Source: Aliikangiella marina (GTDB lineage: Bacteria > Pseudomonadota > Gammaproteobacteria > Enterobacterales > Kangiellaceae). Taken from it: DNA of 64,000 nucleotides. The notes beneath the pieces were generated by a model. The model had not been told where the DNA came from. It did not search any database and saw only the letters and a list, made by a program, of their open reading frames with translations. Shown piece by piece: positions 8,928-17,870 of the stretch (within the stretch, counting starts at the first letter, position 1; every line of letters begins with the position of its first letter). The stretch is taken from NCBI RefSeq assembly GCF_007004765.1, contig NZ_VIKR01000007.1, positions 62,001 through 126,000 of the forward strand, in the 5' to 3' direction. The translations under genes and the position numbers were made by a program.

Positions 8928-9463
8928 TATTCTTGAAGTTGCTCAATTTTACCTTTTGCTTCATTAATACCCGATTGAATGTTGTACTTTTCATATATGG
9001 ATAAAATAGTTGACCACTTTTTTTTAGCTGCTTCATTTTCATTTTGTTTTTCCAATACTAAAGCGTAACCTTTCAGAGTATTGGCAATATCGACATCATT
9101 AGTGTCAGCTTGTGTATTGTACATTTTAATCGCACTTTCGTATTGCGCCCGTGCTTTTTCTATCTCATTTAAAGAATAAAAAGTATCCGCGACATGGCGA
9201 ATTGAGTGGGCCACTTTATCCTGTAGCTCAGTTTTTTCGTAAAAAGCCTGTGATTGCTGATAATAATTAAGCGCATTTTTAAACTCATTTTGATCGGCTT
9301 CAAATTGCGCAAGAATATGAAACGCTCGACCTCGATTCGCGTAGTCATCTTCAGATGATAGTTGAATCGCTTGATCAACTAGCGTTCCAGCAGTTTGATA
9401 ATCACCTTCGCGACGATACTTCCATGCTGAGATGAGTAGTTTTTCAACCGATGAGTGATTCAC
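8927..9463 (-). CDS. Tetratricopeptide repeat protein
   Basis: This 178-residue, almost entirely helical protein has about four TPR units (for example ADQNEFKNALNYYQQSQAFYEK and NEIEKARAQYESAIKMYN, each near 34-40 residues). No signal peptide is visible, so it is probably cytoplasmic. TPR arrays bind proteins; the partner is not identifiable. It is the middle gene of a three-gene operon, starting 9 bases after the SRPBCC stop and overlapping the TonB-domain lipoprotein by one base. Confidence 0.8.
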   Translation of the reverse strand: MNHSSVEKLLISAWKYRREGDYQTAGTLVDQAIQLSSEDDYANRGRAFHILAQFEADQNEFKNALNYYQQSQAFYEKTELQDKVAHSIRHVADTFYSLNEIEKARAQYESAIKMYNTQADTNDVDIANTLKGYALVLEKQNENEAAKKKWSTILSIYEKYNIQSGINEAKGKIEQLQE

Positions 9464-9472
9464 TTTCCCTCC

Positions 9473-9934
9473 CTATGAGAATGACTCTCTCATTGCTTTT
9501 AATAAAGTTTGATACATGGAATTACAGAAACTTATTACGGCTTCATCATTCTCAGATTCAAAAGTTGCGGTCCAGTTAACTTGAGTCTTATCTTCGAGTG
9601 CTAAAAGTTTTATCGTTCCAATGAAATTTTTGATATTGCTTGGTTTTAATGGGCCGGGACCCTTATCTACTCGATAAGAAATAGTCCAATCCTGAGGCGC
9701 ATACTTTAGCAGTGTCTCAAAAAACACGTCATTAACAATACGCTGAGCCCCTACTTCAAATCCAGACTTATCACCCTCTTTAATAACAGATGTCGCTACT
9801 TTCGAAGCCCAACTCATATCATGAAAATCTTCAATCCTTTGCCAAAGCTTTTTAATCGAAGAATCGATGATAATCTGTTGCGATACTTGTCCCAATAAAC
9901 ACTCCTTTTCTACGCAATCCTTTTCATTCATCAT
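9473..9934 (-). CDS. SRPBCC (START-like) family protein
   Basis: From the ATG at 9934 this is 153 residues. AAGGAAT lies directly upstream, so this start is preferred to the GTG at 9949. The helix-grip pattern is visible: IIIDSSIKKLWQRIEDFHDMSWA, GAQRIVNDVFFETLLKY, WTISYRVDKGPGP and a long C-terminal helix. It fits polyketide cyclase/START-like proteins, which bind small hydrophobic ligands. The ligand is unknown. It is the first gene of the TPR/TonB-domain operon. Confidence 0.78.
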   Translation of the reverse strand: MMNEKDCVEKECLLGQVSQQIIIDSSIKKLWQRIEDFHDMSWASKVATSVIKEGDKSGFEVGAQRIVNDVFFETLLKYAPQDWTISYRVDKGPGPLKPSNIKNFIGTIKLLALEDKTQVNWTATFESENDEAVISFCNSMYQTLLKAMRESFS

Positions 9935-10048
9935 ATTCCTTTTGAACACACTCTATTCAACAGGGATAAGCGATAATTACCAAATGAATGACGATTAGTT
10001 TAAATTAAGTATAGACCTTAACGGTTGGGAGTAAAAGAAAGTGAATAA

Positions 10049-10072
10049 AAAAGGGAGCCTTTGCTCCCTTTT
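10049..10072 (-). terminator. Intrinsic terminator of hmgA-hppD
   Basis: A perfect 10-bp stem (AAAAGGGAGC / GCTCCCTTTT) with a CTTT loop lies 22 bases past the hppD stop. A/T tracts on both sides let it work in either direction; on the minus strand the stem ends in TTTT followed by TTATTC. Confidence 0.85.
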
Positions 10073-10094
10073 CTAGAATAAACCTGCAATAAAT

Positions 10095-11138
10095 TTAGAT
10101 AACGCCACGTCTCTCTTGGTCACGTTCAATCGACTCAAATAGTGCTTGGAAATTTCCTTCTCCAAATCCGCGATCGCCTTCTCTTTGAATCATCTCAATA
10201 AAAATCGGACCAAAAAGGTTTTTGGTGAAAATTTGCAATAAGTATGTGTTGTCCGCTTGACTATCCACAAGAATTTGATGGTGTTTGATACGTTCCTTGT
10301 CTTCCTTAACCCATGGCACGCGATCCCAAATAGTGTCGTAATACTCTGGGATAATGTCCAATGTTTCGATGTAAGATCCCTTTAATGAATCACAAGAAGC
10401 GACCAAGTCTTTGGTTCTGAAAGCAAGATGCTGCACACCTGGACCGTCATACATATCTAAGTATTCGTCGATTTGGTTGTTGTTGTCATCTTTACCTTCA
10501 TTAATTGGAATACAGAAAGTCCCACACGGACTTGCGAGGGCATAAGACAATAACGCTGTTTTAACACCCTTGATATCAAAATATCGAACTTCCTCAAAAC
10601 CAAATACATCTTTGTAGAAATTCGCCCATTTTTCCATAGTGCCTTTGTAGACGTTATTCGTTAAATGATCGATTTCGATAAAACCTTTCTCTTCTTGAAT
10701 CTCTGGCTCAGCTAGGGCTTCAAAATCAGTATTGAAAATACTGTCACCGCCTTCGTAGCGATCAACAAAATAAATCAAACTATTGCCAATGCCATATATC
10801 GCAGGATAAGGAAAGTCTTTTTCCTCCGCGGGTTTTGCACCGCGCTTTACCGCTTCTTCAAATGCATATTGTGCATCATCAACCTTCCACCCCATTGATG
10901 ATATCGCCGGTCCGTGCGCTTTAGTGAACTCAGCTGAGAACCCATTTTTTTCACCATTGAGTAAAAAATGGATTTGGTTTTGGTTGTAATAGGTAATATC
11001 TTTACCGGTATATTTCTTAGTTTTGGAAAAGCCAAAATCCATAAAAACATCGTGCATAAACTTGGTGTCAGCACTACAGAATTCTGTGAATAAAATTCCG
11101 CGTAAATTAAGTGGATTATTTTGAGTTGCTTGTGACAT
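10095..11138 (-). CDS. hppD: 4-hydroxyphenylpyruvate dioxygenase
   Basis: This 347-residue Fe(II) enzyme converts 4-hydroxyphenylpyruvate to homogentisate in tyrosine breakdown. Two vicinal-oxygen-chelate halves are present. The metal triad appears as His in FIEIDHLTNNV (about 180), His in GVQHLAFRT (about 235) and Glu in IFIEMIQREGDRGFGEGNF (about 315). The C-terminal helix region GEGNFQALFESIE is typical. Length is normal, and GGAGAAAATTA before the ATG supports the start. It follows hmgA by 18 bases and ends at a strong terminator, so the two form an operon. Confidence 0.96.
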   Translation of the reverse strand: MSQATQNNPLNLRGILFTEFCSADTKFMHDVFMDFGFSKTKKYTGKDITYYNQNQIHFLLNGEKNGFSAEFTKAHGPAISSMGWKVDDAQYAFEEAVKRGAKPAEEKDFPYPAIYGIGNSLIYFVDRYEGGDSIFNTDFEALAEPEIQEEKGFIEIDHLTNNVYKGTMEKWANFYKDVFGFEEVRYFDIKGVKTALLSYALASPCGTFCIPINEGKDDNNNQIDEYLDMYDGPGVQHLAFRTKDLVASCDSLKGSYIETLDIIPEYYDTIWDRVPWVKEDKERIKHHQILVDSQADNTYLLQIFTKNLFGPIFIEMIQREGDRGFGEGNFQALFESIERDQERRGVI

Positions 11139-11156
11139 TAATTTTCTCCAACAATA

Positions 11157-12317
11157 TTAATCTTCCAACCAGCTTTGGTTGTAATCCTGTTCCATGCAGT
11201 CTTTAAAATGATTAGTTGTTTTTAATGGATTAAAAGTATCCACCATGACGGCATATTCGTAAGTTTCTTTTTTACCGACCGACGCTTCCGTCTTACCCGG
11301 TTGTGGCCCATGCGGAACACCTTTCTTGTGCAAAGTGATGGAGCCATGTTCAATACCAGTTCGGCTCATAAAATCACCGTCCACATAGTATAAGATTTCA
11401 TCACTATCGATATTAGTGTGGTAGTAAGGTGCAGGGATGGCTTCAGGGTGAAAGTCATACAACCGCGGGACAAAATTACAAACAACATAATTGTTTGCAG
11501 TAAATACAAGATGATCACTTGGCGGCAAATGAATTTTGCCTACTTTTGGCGCGTATTCTTGGATGTTAAACGCCCATGGATAACACGCTCCGTCCCAACC
11601 GACTAGGTCATAAGGATGCCATTCCAGTACGCTTTTTTGGTAACGATCACCATATTTGATAAAAAGCGAGAACTCGCCTTTTTCCACTTTCGCTTCTTGT
11701 AACTCAGGCGTGCGGATATCTCTTTCGCAATAAGGAGCGTTTTCAAGCATTTGTCCGGTCGGCGTCCTAAAATGCTTGGGAATAGTTACCATTGTTGGCG
11801 ATTCGATCACAAACAGGCGAACGTTTTCCAAGCTATCAAACTTCATTTGGTAGGTAGTACCTTTAGGGATCACCAAGTAGTCCCATTTATGAATTTCAAT
11901 GTTGCCGTATTCTGAAGTTAACGTACCGCTACCCTCGTGAACAAAGATGACTTCATCGGCATACGCATTTCGATAGAAATCTTCACAGTCCTCTGTCACA
12001 TGCGCCGTATATAAAGCAACGTCGTTATTGAACACTTGGCGTCTGCGTGCGGTAAAGAAATTGCCACTGCTCTCGCCACGAAAAGTATGAACCTTATAAT
12101 TTTGCAGCATTGCATCATGCCACTCTTCCCCGTGATTTACCTCGTATGGCTCTACTCGTAATACTTTGGTCGGCATGTTGTAGTGATATTTATTGGAATA
12201 AATATTAGAAAAGCCATGCGTTGAAAAAAGCTCTTCTCGATACAACTCGCCGTCGTCTCGATAAAACGTTATGTGACGTTTCGCGGGAATTTTTCCCTGT
12301 TTAATATAAAACGGCAT
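11157..12317 (-). CDS. hmgA: Homogentisate 1,2-dioxygenase
   Basis: This 386-residue cupin enzyme opens the homogentisate ring to maleylacetoacetate. It belongs to the shorter bacterial branch (about 380 residues, starting MPFYIKQGKIP) rather than the roughly 440-residue form. Cupin motifs are visible: VIFVHEGSGTLTSEYG (N-terminal jelly roll), and PAPYYHTNIDSDEILYYV with LHKKGVPHGPQPG, which supply the His/Glu iron ligands. The ATG at 12317 is preferred over a TTG one codon upstream. It is the first gene of the pair with hppD. The next pathway enzymes (isomerase, fumarylacetoacetase) are not in this window. Confidence 0.94.
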   Translation of the reverse strand: MPFYIKQGKIPAKRHITFYRDDGELYREELFSTHGFSNIYSNKYHYNMPTKVLRVEPYEVNHGEEWHDAMLQNYKVHTFRGESSGNFFTARRRQVFNNDVALYTAHVTEDCEDFYRNAYADEVIFVHEGSGTLTSEYGNIEIHKWDYLVIPKGTTYQMKFDSLENVRLFVIESPTMVTIPKHFRTPTGQMLENAPYCERDIRTPELQEAKVEKGEFSLFIKYGDRYQKSVLEWHPYDLVGWDGACYPWAFNIQEYAPKVGKIHLPPSDHLVFTANNYVVCNFVPRLYDFHPEAIPAPYYHTNIDSDEILYYVDGDFMSRTGIEHGSITLHKKGVPHGPQPGKTEASVGKKETYEYAVMVDTFNPLKTTNHFKDCMEQDYNQSWLED

Positions 12318-12594
12318 CAAACTGGCCCTAAGTTATTGTTTTTAATACAAGTCATTTCGACAAATGGGCACTTAGCTTAACGATTCGAACAAACAATAAA
12401 AAGGATAATCTTTTTACCATTTCAATCGATTATTTAGATATAGATAAATGAAACCGATGTGATATCCGATCCTTCCTCTTCATTCGTCAGAAATCGTCGG
12501 CTCACACTCAGATTAAACGTCTCGGGCGGTGTGTTTAGCAGTGATAAATGTTAGGATCACGCCAGTTTCGAAAACACACTAGTGAAGTGACTCC

Positions 12595-13848
12595 ATGTCA
12601 GATAAAGACACACCCAAACGCCGGTTGTTTGGCTGGTTCAGCGGAAATAAATCAAAGCAAGAGAATGAGATTGACTCGGAGAATAATCAGGTCGACTCAA
12701 ATGACGATATTTCCCAGACAGAAGACAACATTCATTCAGAAGAAAATAGCGCTACAGCACCCAAAGCGGTAGTCACCGACAAAGAAGCCTTAACTCAAGA
12801 GTCGCCTTCGCAAGAGTCGCCTTCGCATGAGTTGCCCAACGACTCAGTAACGCGGCCAGCTAAGTCACAAGAAGAAGCTTCGTCCCCTTTGGACTCAGGA
12901 GAATTGGACGCGGCCGAAAACGAGCCAAAAACATCATTCTTTCAGCGCTTAAAAAGAGGACTATCGAAAACAAGAACTCAATTTTCGCAAGGCCTTGCTA
13001 ACTTAGTACTCGGCCAAAAAGAAATTGATGAAGATGTTCTCGAAGAAGTTGAAACGCTCTTGCTAATGGCTGATGTTGGCGTCGATACGACCAGTAGAAT
13101 TATTGATGATTTAACAGAAAAAGCCGATCGTAAGGAGTTAAAAGATACCGAGGCTTTAATGGCGCGACTTAAAACATTACTGACAGAAATCGTAGAGCCA
13201 GTACAAGCGCCACTCGAAGTGCCCAACCAAGACAACCCGTTCGTTATTTTAATGGTCGGGGTGAATGGCGTCGGTAAGACAACCACTATTGGCAAACTCG
13301 CCCATAAATTCCTCGCCGAGGGCAAATCGGTAATGCTCGCGGCAGGAGATACTTTCCGAGCGGCAGCTGTGGAACAGTTATCAGCCTGGGGAGAGCGCAA
13401 TAACGTACCGGTGATCGCACAGCACACCGGCGCTGACAGTGCATCAGTTATTTTTGATGCCGTTGAAGCCGCCAAAGCTCGTAATGTCGATATTGTTATC
13501 GCCGATACTGCTGGCCGTCTTCACAATAAAAGCAACTTGATGGAAGAGCTCAGTAAAGTAAAAAGAGTAATGGCGAAGGTTGATGCCGATGCCCCACATG
13601 AAGTAATGTTAGTCGTTGATGCGGGAACCGGCCAAAACGCACTCATTCAAGCTGTTGAGTTTGATAAGGCTGTAGCTTTGAATAGCGTCACAGTCACCAA
13701 GTTAGACGGAACTGCAAAAGGTGGCGTAGTGTTTGCGCTTGCGGACAAAATGAAACTACCAATCCGATTTATCGGTGTAGGGGAGAGCAAGCAAGACTTG
13801 CGAACTTTTGACGCAGGGGAGTTTATCGATGCATTATTTGATCAATAA
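12595..13848 (+). CDS. ftsY: Signal recognition particle receptor FtsY
   Basis: This 417-residue SRP-receptor GTPase docks translating ribosomes at the inner membrane. It has an acidic, low-complexity A domain (about 1-105, containing repeats of Q-E-S-P-S), an N domain (KTRTQFSQGLANLVLG onward) and a G domain. The GTPase motifs are GVNGVGKTTTIGKLAHKF, DTFRAAAVEQL, DTAGRLHNKSNLMEEL and TKLDGTAKGG. The A domain is of moderate length, as in E. coli. The gene heads the conserved ftsY-ftsE-ftsX-rpoH order and has 75 bases before ftsE. Confidence 0.97.
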   Translation: MSDKDTPKRRLFGWFSGNKSKQENEIDSENNQVDSNDDISQTEDNIHSEENSATAPKAVVTDKEALTQESPSQESPSHELPNDSVTRPAKSQEEASSPLDSGELDAAENEPKTSFFQRLKRGLSKTRTQFSQGLANLVLGQKEIDEDVLEEVETLLLMADVGVDTTSRIIDDLTEKADRKELKDTEALMARLKTLLTEIVEPVQAPLEVPNQDNPFVILMVGVNGVGKTTTIGKLAHKFLAEGKSVMLAAGDTFRAAAVEQLSAWGERNNVPVIAQHTGADSASVIFDAVEAAKARNVDIVIADTAGRLHNKSNLMEELSKVKRVMAKVDADAPHEVMLVVDAGTGQNALIQAVEFDKAVALNSVTVTKLDGTAKGGVVFALADKMKLPIRFIGVGESKQDLRTFDAGEFIDALFDQ

Positions 13849-13923
13849 ATGATCATCTAAAACGTTTAATCGATTCTTATCCCGCTGTTAATAATTATAA
13901 GATAACAATAATCAGGTAAGCCG

Positions 13924-14625
13924 ATGATTGAGTTTGCTGAAGTTTCCAAGCGTTATCCTAACGGTCAGGAAGCACTCAAAAAAGTCAGTTTTGAAATCGC
14001 TGACGGTGAAATGGCCTTTTTAACTGGTCACTCTGGTGCCGGTAAAAGTACACTATTAAAGCTCATCTGCTTGATGGAACGCGCAACCTCTGGCCAAGTT
14101 GTGGTCAACAATAAAAATTTAAATCGCACTAGCCGCCGGAAGATCCCTAGTGTTAGACGTAATATTGGAATGATTTTCCAAGATCATCGATTATTATTCG
14201 ACCGTTCGGTTTTTGATAATGTTGCCCTACCACTGATGATCGCAGGGTATCCACACCGCGAAATTGGTCGACGGGTGCGGGCTTCACTCGATAAAGTCGG
14301 TCTGCTCTCCAAAGAAAAGTACTCCCCCATCATGCTGTCTGGTGGTGAGCAACAACGCGTTGGTATCGCAAGGGCTGTTGTTAACAAGCCACCATTATTA
14401 CTCGCCGATGAGCCTACCGGAAACTTAGATCCTGAACTTTCTGCAGAAATTATGCATCTATTTGAGCAATTTAATCAGGTCGGCGTGAGTTTACTCATCG
14501 CTTCGCATGACTTGAGCTTGATCGCTCAAATGCACTACCGGACGCTCGTGATGAAAGAGGGTCGTCTCGTTCAAGACCAAGTTGATACCATCACTTCATC
14601 AGAGGAGGGAAGTGATGAGTCATGA
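13924..14625 (+). CDS. ftsE: Cell division ATP-binding protein FtsE
   Basis: This 233-residue ABC ATPase works with FtsX at the divisome to activate septal murein hydrolases. Walker A (GHSGAGKSTLLK), ABC signature (LSGGEQQRVGIARA), Walker B (LLLADEPTGNLDPE) and the switch His (ASHDLSL) are all intact. Length is normal. The last 11 bases overlap the start of ftsX, implying translational coupling. AGGTAAGCCG precedes the ATG. Confidence 0.97.
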   Translation: MIEFAEVSKRYPNGQEALKKVSFEIADGEMAFLTGHSGAGKSTLLKLICLMERATSGQVVVNNKNLNRTSRRKIPSVRRNIGMIFQDHRLLFDRSVFDNVALPLMIAGYPHREIGRRVRASLDKVGLLSKEKYSPIMLSGGEQQRVGIARAVVNKPPLLLADEPTGNLDPELSAEIMHLFEQFNQVGVSLLIASHDLSLIAQMHYRTLVMKEGRLVQDQVDTITSSEEGSDES

Positions 14626-15589
14626 GCAAATGAGCGGAGCCAGCATGTCACAGGGCGCAACGCTTAGTGCCCGTCTAAAGATGTTGAGTCGTCTCCACAA
14701 GATAGAAGCCAAACGCGGTGTCATCGATATAGTGAGTAATCCGGTTTCCAATTTTATGACTATTTTGGTTATCGCGATTGCACTTGCCTTGCCAACTGGA
14801 CTCCAAATACTGCTAGAAACCGGTAAAACTCTGTCAGAAAGCTGGGATGGTGCGAGTCGCATATCACTCTATCTGCAAAGCGATGTTACGGAAAGCCGAT
14901 TAACCGAAATCGCTGCTAGAGTGAGCGAAACCAGCGGCGTCGACAGTGTAGATACCATTTCTCAAGAACAAGCACTGGAAGATTTTAAGGAGCGCTCTGG
15001 ATTTGCCGAAGCCATTGACCAGCTGGATAGCAACCCTCTGCCGCCGGTTTTAGTGGTTCAACCAAAACCAACCCACACTTCCCCGCAAGCCTCCGAAGAA
15101 TTACTGGCAGAGTTTAATACAATTCGCGAGGTAGAGTTAGCGCAGTTAGATTTAGACTGGGTGCGCAAACTATATGCTTTAATTCAACTGGCAGAAAAAG
15201 CCGCTTCGGCATTGGGTATTGCCTTAGCACTTGCTGTTTTACTTATTGTCGGCAATACCATTCGACTCTCGGTTCAAAATCGGCGTGAAGAAATTGAGGT
15301 GGTTAAACTGGTAGGCGCTACCGACGCTTTTATACGACGCCCCTTCCTTTATACCGGGCTTTGGTACGGCCTATTTGCAGGAGTCACCTGTTGGGTTATT
15401 GTAACCTTCTCGCTTTATTGGCTTAAAGATCCAGTTGCTAACCTCGCTGGCCTTTATCAAAGCCAATTTCAAATCCAAGGCCTGTCGATAGGCCAAAGTC
15501 TGAAGCTTATCGGTATAAGTTGTGGCTTAGGGTTATTGGGTTCCTGGTTAAGTGTTGGACGCCATATCCGTCAAATAGAGCCCCACTAA
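14615..15589 (+). CDS. ftsX: Cell division protein FtsX
   Basis: This 324-residue membrane partner of FtsE starts at the ATG at 14615, which has AGAGGAGG 5-12 bases upstream, inside the ftsE coding end. Topology fits the family: a cytoplasmic N-terminus, TM1 (FMTILVIAIALALPTGLQIL), a periplasmic loop of about 120 residues that recruits the hydrolase activator, then three TMs with the conserved NTIRLSVQNRREEIEVVKLVGATDAFIRRPFLYTG segment between TM2 and TM3. The next gene is rpoH, about 300 bases on. Confidence 0.95.
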   Translation: MSHEQMSGASMSQGATLSARLKMLSRLHKIEAKRGVIDIVSNPVSNFMTILVIAIALALPTGLQILLETGKTLSESWDGASRISLYLQSDVTESRLTEIAARVSETSGVDSVDTISQEQALEDFKERSGFAEAIDQLDSNPLPPVLVVQPKPTHTSPQASEELLAEFNTIREVELAQLDLDWVRKLYALIQLAEKAASALGIALALAVLLIVGNTIRLSVQNRREEIEVVKLVGATDAFIRRPFLYTGLWYGLFAGVTCWVIVTFSLYWLKDPVANLAGLYQSQFQIQGLSIGQSLKLIGISCGLGLLGSWLSVGRHIRQIEPH

Positions 15590-15699
15590 ATTGCCTCAGG
15601 AACCATCGCTTGGACGGCAAAACCGCGGCTATAAAGTTCTCTTTCTGCGATAAGAATGTAGCTGTAACAATTTGTTTCTTAAGGAAACTTTTCCGATTT

Positions 15700-15726
15700 T
15701 TAGCACTCTTATAGTGAAAGTGCTAA
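15700..15726 (+). promoter_or_regulatory. CIRCE operator 1 upstream of rpoH
   Basis: TTAGCACTC-N9-AAGTGCTAA matches the CIRCE consensus TTAGCACTC-N9-GAGTGCTAA at 17 of 18 conserved positions, with the correct 9-base spacer. CIRCE is the operator of the heat-shock repressor HrcA. A TATAGT hexamer in the spacer (15710-15715) could be a -10 element, in which case a bound repressor would cover the promoter; that placement is inference. Confidence 0.88.
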
Positions 15727-15730
15727 AAAA

Positions 15731-15757
15731 TTAGCACTCTTTGTCTGAGAGTGCTAG
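15731..15757 (+). promoter_or_regulatory. CIRCE operator 2 upstream of rpoH
   Basis: TTAGCACTC-N9-GAGTGCTAG matches the CIRCE consensus at 17 of 18 positions. It starts 31 bases after the first copy, about three helical turns, so both could be occupied on one DNA face. It ends 135 bases before the rpoH ATG. Confidence 0.9.
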
Positions 15758-15892
15758 ACTAGTAGTTAATAAGCAGAGCCTCCGCTGTCTTTTACCGACA
15801 AGTCAGAAGCTTCTGCGGTCGAAATTTCAAGTAAATCAACAACTTGTTTCGATAATGCTAGTAAAAGCCCAGAAACAAGAGGAAGAGTCAGA
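15758..15892 (+). other. rpoH 5' untranslated region candidate
   Basis: These 135 bases between the second CIRCE copy and the rpoH start contain no open reading frame of note. In E. coli rpoH translation is held back by mRNA structure over the start region; whether that applies here cannot be judged by eye. AAGAGGAAGAG just before the ATG supplies the ribosome-binding site. Confidence 0.4.
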
Positions 15893-16741
15893 ATGAACAA
15901 TGCATTAGCAACAGTCTCAATGTCAGTACCACAAGGTAACATTGAGTCTTATATTACCGCTATCCACTCGGTACCCGTATTGTCGCCTGAACAAGAATAC
16001 GAGTTGGCTAGCCGTTACAAGAATGATGGTGATTTGGACGCTGTTCGCGAACTTATTCTATCTCACCTACGATTTGTGGCCCATATCGCACGTAGTTACA
16101 ATGGCTATGGCTTGCCACAAGCCGATTTAATTCAAGAAGGTAATGTCGGTCTAATGAAAGCGGTCAAGCGCTTCGATCCGGAAGTCGGTGTTAGATTGAT
16201 TTCATTCGCAGTCCATTGGATCAAGGCTGAAATCCACGAATTCGTCCTTAAAAACTGGCGAATTGTTAAAGTCGCGACCACTAAAGCTCAACGCAAGTTG
16301 TTTTTTAATCTTCGCGGCGCGAAAAAGAGCTTAAATTGGTTAAACAACGACGAAATAAAAGCCGTTGCCGAAGACTTAGGCGTTTCTGAAATTGAAGTTC
16401 GGCGTATGGAAAGTCGCTTAAATTCTCGAGACACAGCGTTTGATTTACCCAATGACGCGGATGATGAAACCAGCTTTGCGCCTGCAGCGTACTTAGAGTC
16501 TGAAAATAGTGACCCTGCAGAAACGCTTGAAAATCAAGACTGGCAAGATCACAACCAACAGCGCTTGATGAATGCGATGCAAGCATTGGATGAACGCAGC
16601 CAAGCCATTCTTGCTGCTCGTTGGCTTAGCGACGACAAAGCAACGTTACAAGAGCTTGCTGATAAATATCAGGTGTCTGCTGAGCGAATTCGCCAGCTTG
16701 AAAAAAATGCGATGAACAAGCTAAAAGCAAGTATGAGCTAA
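15893..16741 (+). CDS. rpoH: RNA polymerase sigma factor RpoH (sigma-32)
   Basis: This 282-residue sigma-70-family factor directs transcription of heat-shock genes. It lacks region 1.1 and has region 2 ([38 protein letters not shown], then [21 protein letters not shown]), the diagnostic RpoH box ([13 protein letters not shown]), region 3 and region 4 with its helix-turn-helix ([29 protein letters not shown]). Length matches E. coli RpoH. It follows ftsX as usual, but two CIRCE operators lie upstream, suggesting HrcA repression in addition to any sigma-32-specific controls. Confidence 0.97.
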   Translation: MNNALATVSMSVPQGNIESYITAIHSVPVLSPEQEYELASRYKNDGDLDAVRELILSHLRFVAHIARSYNGYGLPQADLIQEGNVGLMKAVKRFDPEVGVRLISFAVHWIKAEIHEFVLKNWRIVKVATTKAQRKLFFNLRGAKKSLNWLNNDEIKAVAEDLGVSEIEVRRMESRLNSRDTAFDLPNDADDETSFAPAAYLESENSDPAETLENQDWQDHNQQRLMNAMQALDERSQAILAARWLSDDKATLQELADKYQVSAERIRQLEKNAMNKLKASMS

Positions 16742-16760
16742 TCCATCATCTAAACTATCA

Positions 16761-16797
16761 AAAGACCCGTCTGGCTAGCCAAGCGGGTCTTTTTTTT
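16761..16797 (+). terminator. Intrinsic terminator after rpoH
   Basis: AAAGACCCG pairs with CGGGTCTTT; the intervening bases contain a second perfect palindrome, TGGCTAGCCA. A run of eight T follows. It lies 20 bases after the rpoH stop and may also serve the convergent AraC gene. Confidence 0.92.
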
Positions 16798-16823
16798 GTC
16801 TCACCGATTTTATCTGCTCAAAC

Positions 16824-17846
16824 CTACTGCGTTTTTCGATATTGACTTGGACTAATACCGTACCATTGCTTAAATGCTCGACAGAAATTAGCACTTTCGC
16901 TGTAGCCTAATATTTGAGCAATATCTAAAATGCTGTACTTCGGTTGCATCAATAAGCTTTCAGCAAATCGTCGTCGCTCCGCTTCTAAAATTTGTTTATA
17001 GGTCGTATCCAGCTGTTTGAGTTTTCGAATGAGTGTTCTTTCCGAACAAAAAATCATGTTAGATAAAACCGTTTGAGTTGGGGCAGGGAGAGGGGAAGAA
17101 GAGACCAAAGCTTGCTCAAAGTGTTTTCTTATCACTTGTCTTATCCTCAGATCTAAGCGACTATCATGCCCGCGTTCTTCCATAATTTGCTGACATTTCG
17201 CTAAATTAAACTCAAAAGAGTCTCGGTCAAATAAGGGCGAAACGCTAAACCAAATATCTTTCGGTATACACAATTTATTTTGCTGTGTTTTAAAGTAAAG
17301 TAATGAATCAAACGCGTCTTCTAACCAAACTTTTCGACCGCTGTCGCTCATTTCAAAATAAATCGATGTTTTGTTTGTTGGCGCTTGACCCAAAATAAAA
17401 GTCATCAGGATTTCCAGGGCCCTTGCGAAGGCTTCAAAGAAAAAGCCCTTAAAATCATCATCACCAGTGTTATCCTGAATAATCAGCTCAAAACTATCCG
17501 TGGTCTCATTCACTCTTGACGTATAAACATCAGCTCGAATAGGAAACCATTCTAAAAAAGTCGATAACGCCTTACCGACCGAAGGTGCGCTTAATGCCGC
17601 ATAGCCCACAGGACCGTGACTGGCAGCACCAAGGTGCGTGCCGAAAATCGTTGCAAAATTAGGTTCATCACCGTAATTAATGAGGTTTCGGACTAATTGT
17701 ATGGCTTCACCAACTTCAACAAAGCTTGAACCGTCAATATCAGTCAGGTCTATTGCGGTGTTCTTAAAAAGCAATTCGGATGGTGCTAGCTCAAGATTTT
17801 GCGCTATCACTAAGTAAGCTTTATTTATCAGGGGCGTATGTGCCAT
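16824..17846 (-). CDS. AraC-family transcriptional regulator
   Basis: This 340-residue regulator has an N-terminal domain of the AraC-binding-like type (about 1-200), as in regulators of the OruR/ArgR-like group that sense small molecules. A C-terminal double helix-turn-helix follows, with SNMIFCSERTLIRKLKQL and ILDIAQILGYSESANFCRAFKQWYGISPSQYR, the latter being the AraC signature. The ATG at 17846 is preferred to a GTG one codon upstream. It is divergent from the desaturase-reductase gene across 98 bases holding two direct repeats, so it probably controls that gene. The effector is unknown. Confidence 0.9.
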   Translation of the reverse strand: MAHTPLINKAYLVIAQNLELAPSELLFKNTAIDLTDIDGSSFVEVGEAIQLVRNLINYGDEPNFATIFGTHLGAASHGPVGYAALSAPSVGKALSTFLEWFPIRADVYTSRVNETTDSFELIIQDNTGDDDFKGFFFEAFARALEILMTFILGQAPTNKTSIYFEMSDSGRKVWLEDAFDSLLYFKTQQNKLCIPKDIWFSVSPLFDRDSFEFNLAKCQQIMEERGHDSRLDLRIRQVIRKHFEQALVSSSPLPAPTQTVLSNMIFCSERTLIRKLKQLDTTYKQILEAERRRFAESLLMQPKYSILDIAQILGYSESANFCRAFKQWYGISPSQYRKTQ

Positions 17847-17870
17847 CACTCAATCTCTGTACTTAACCGA

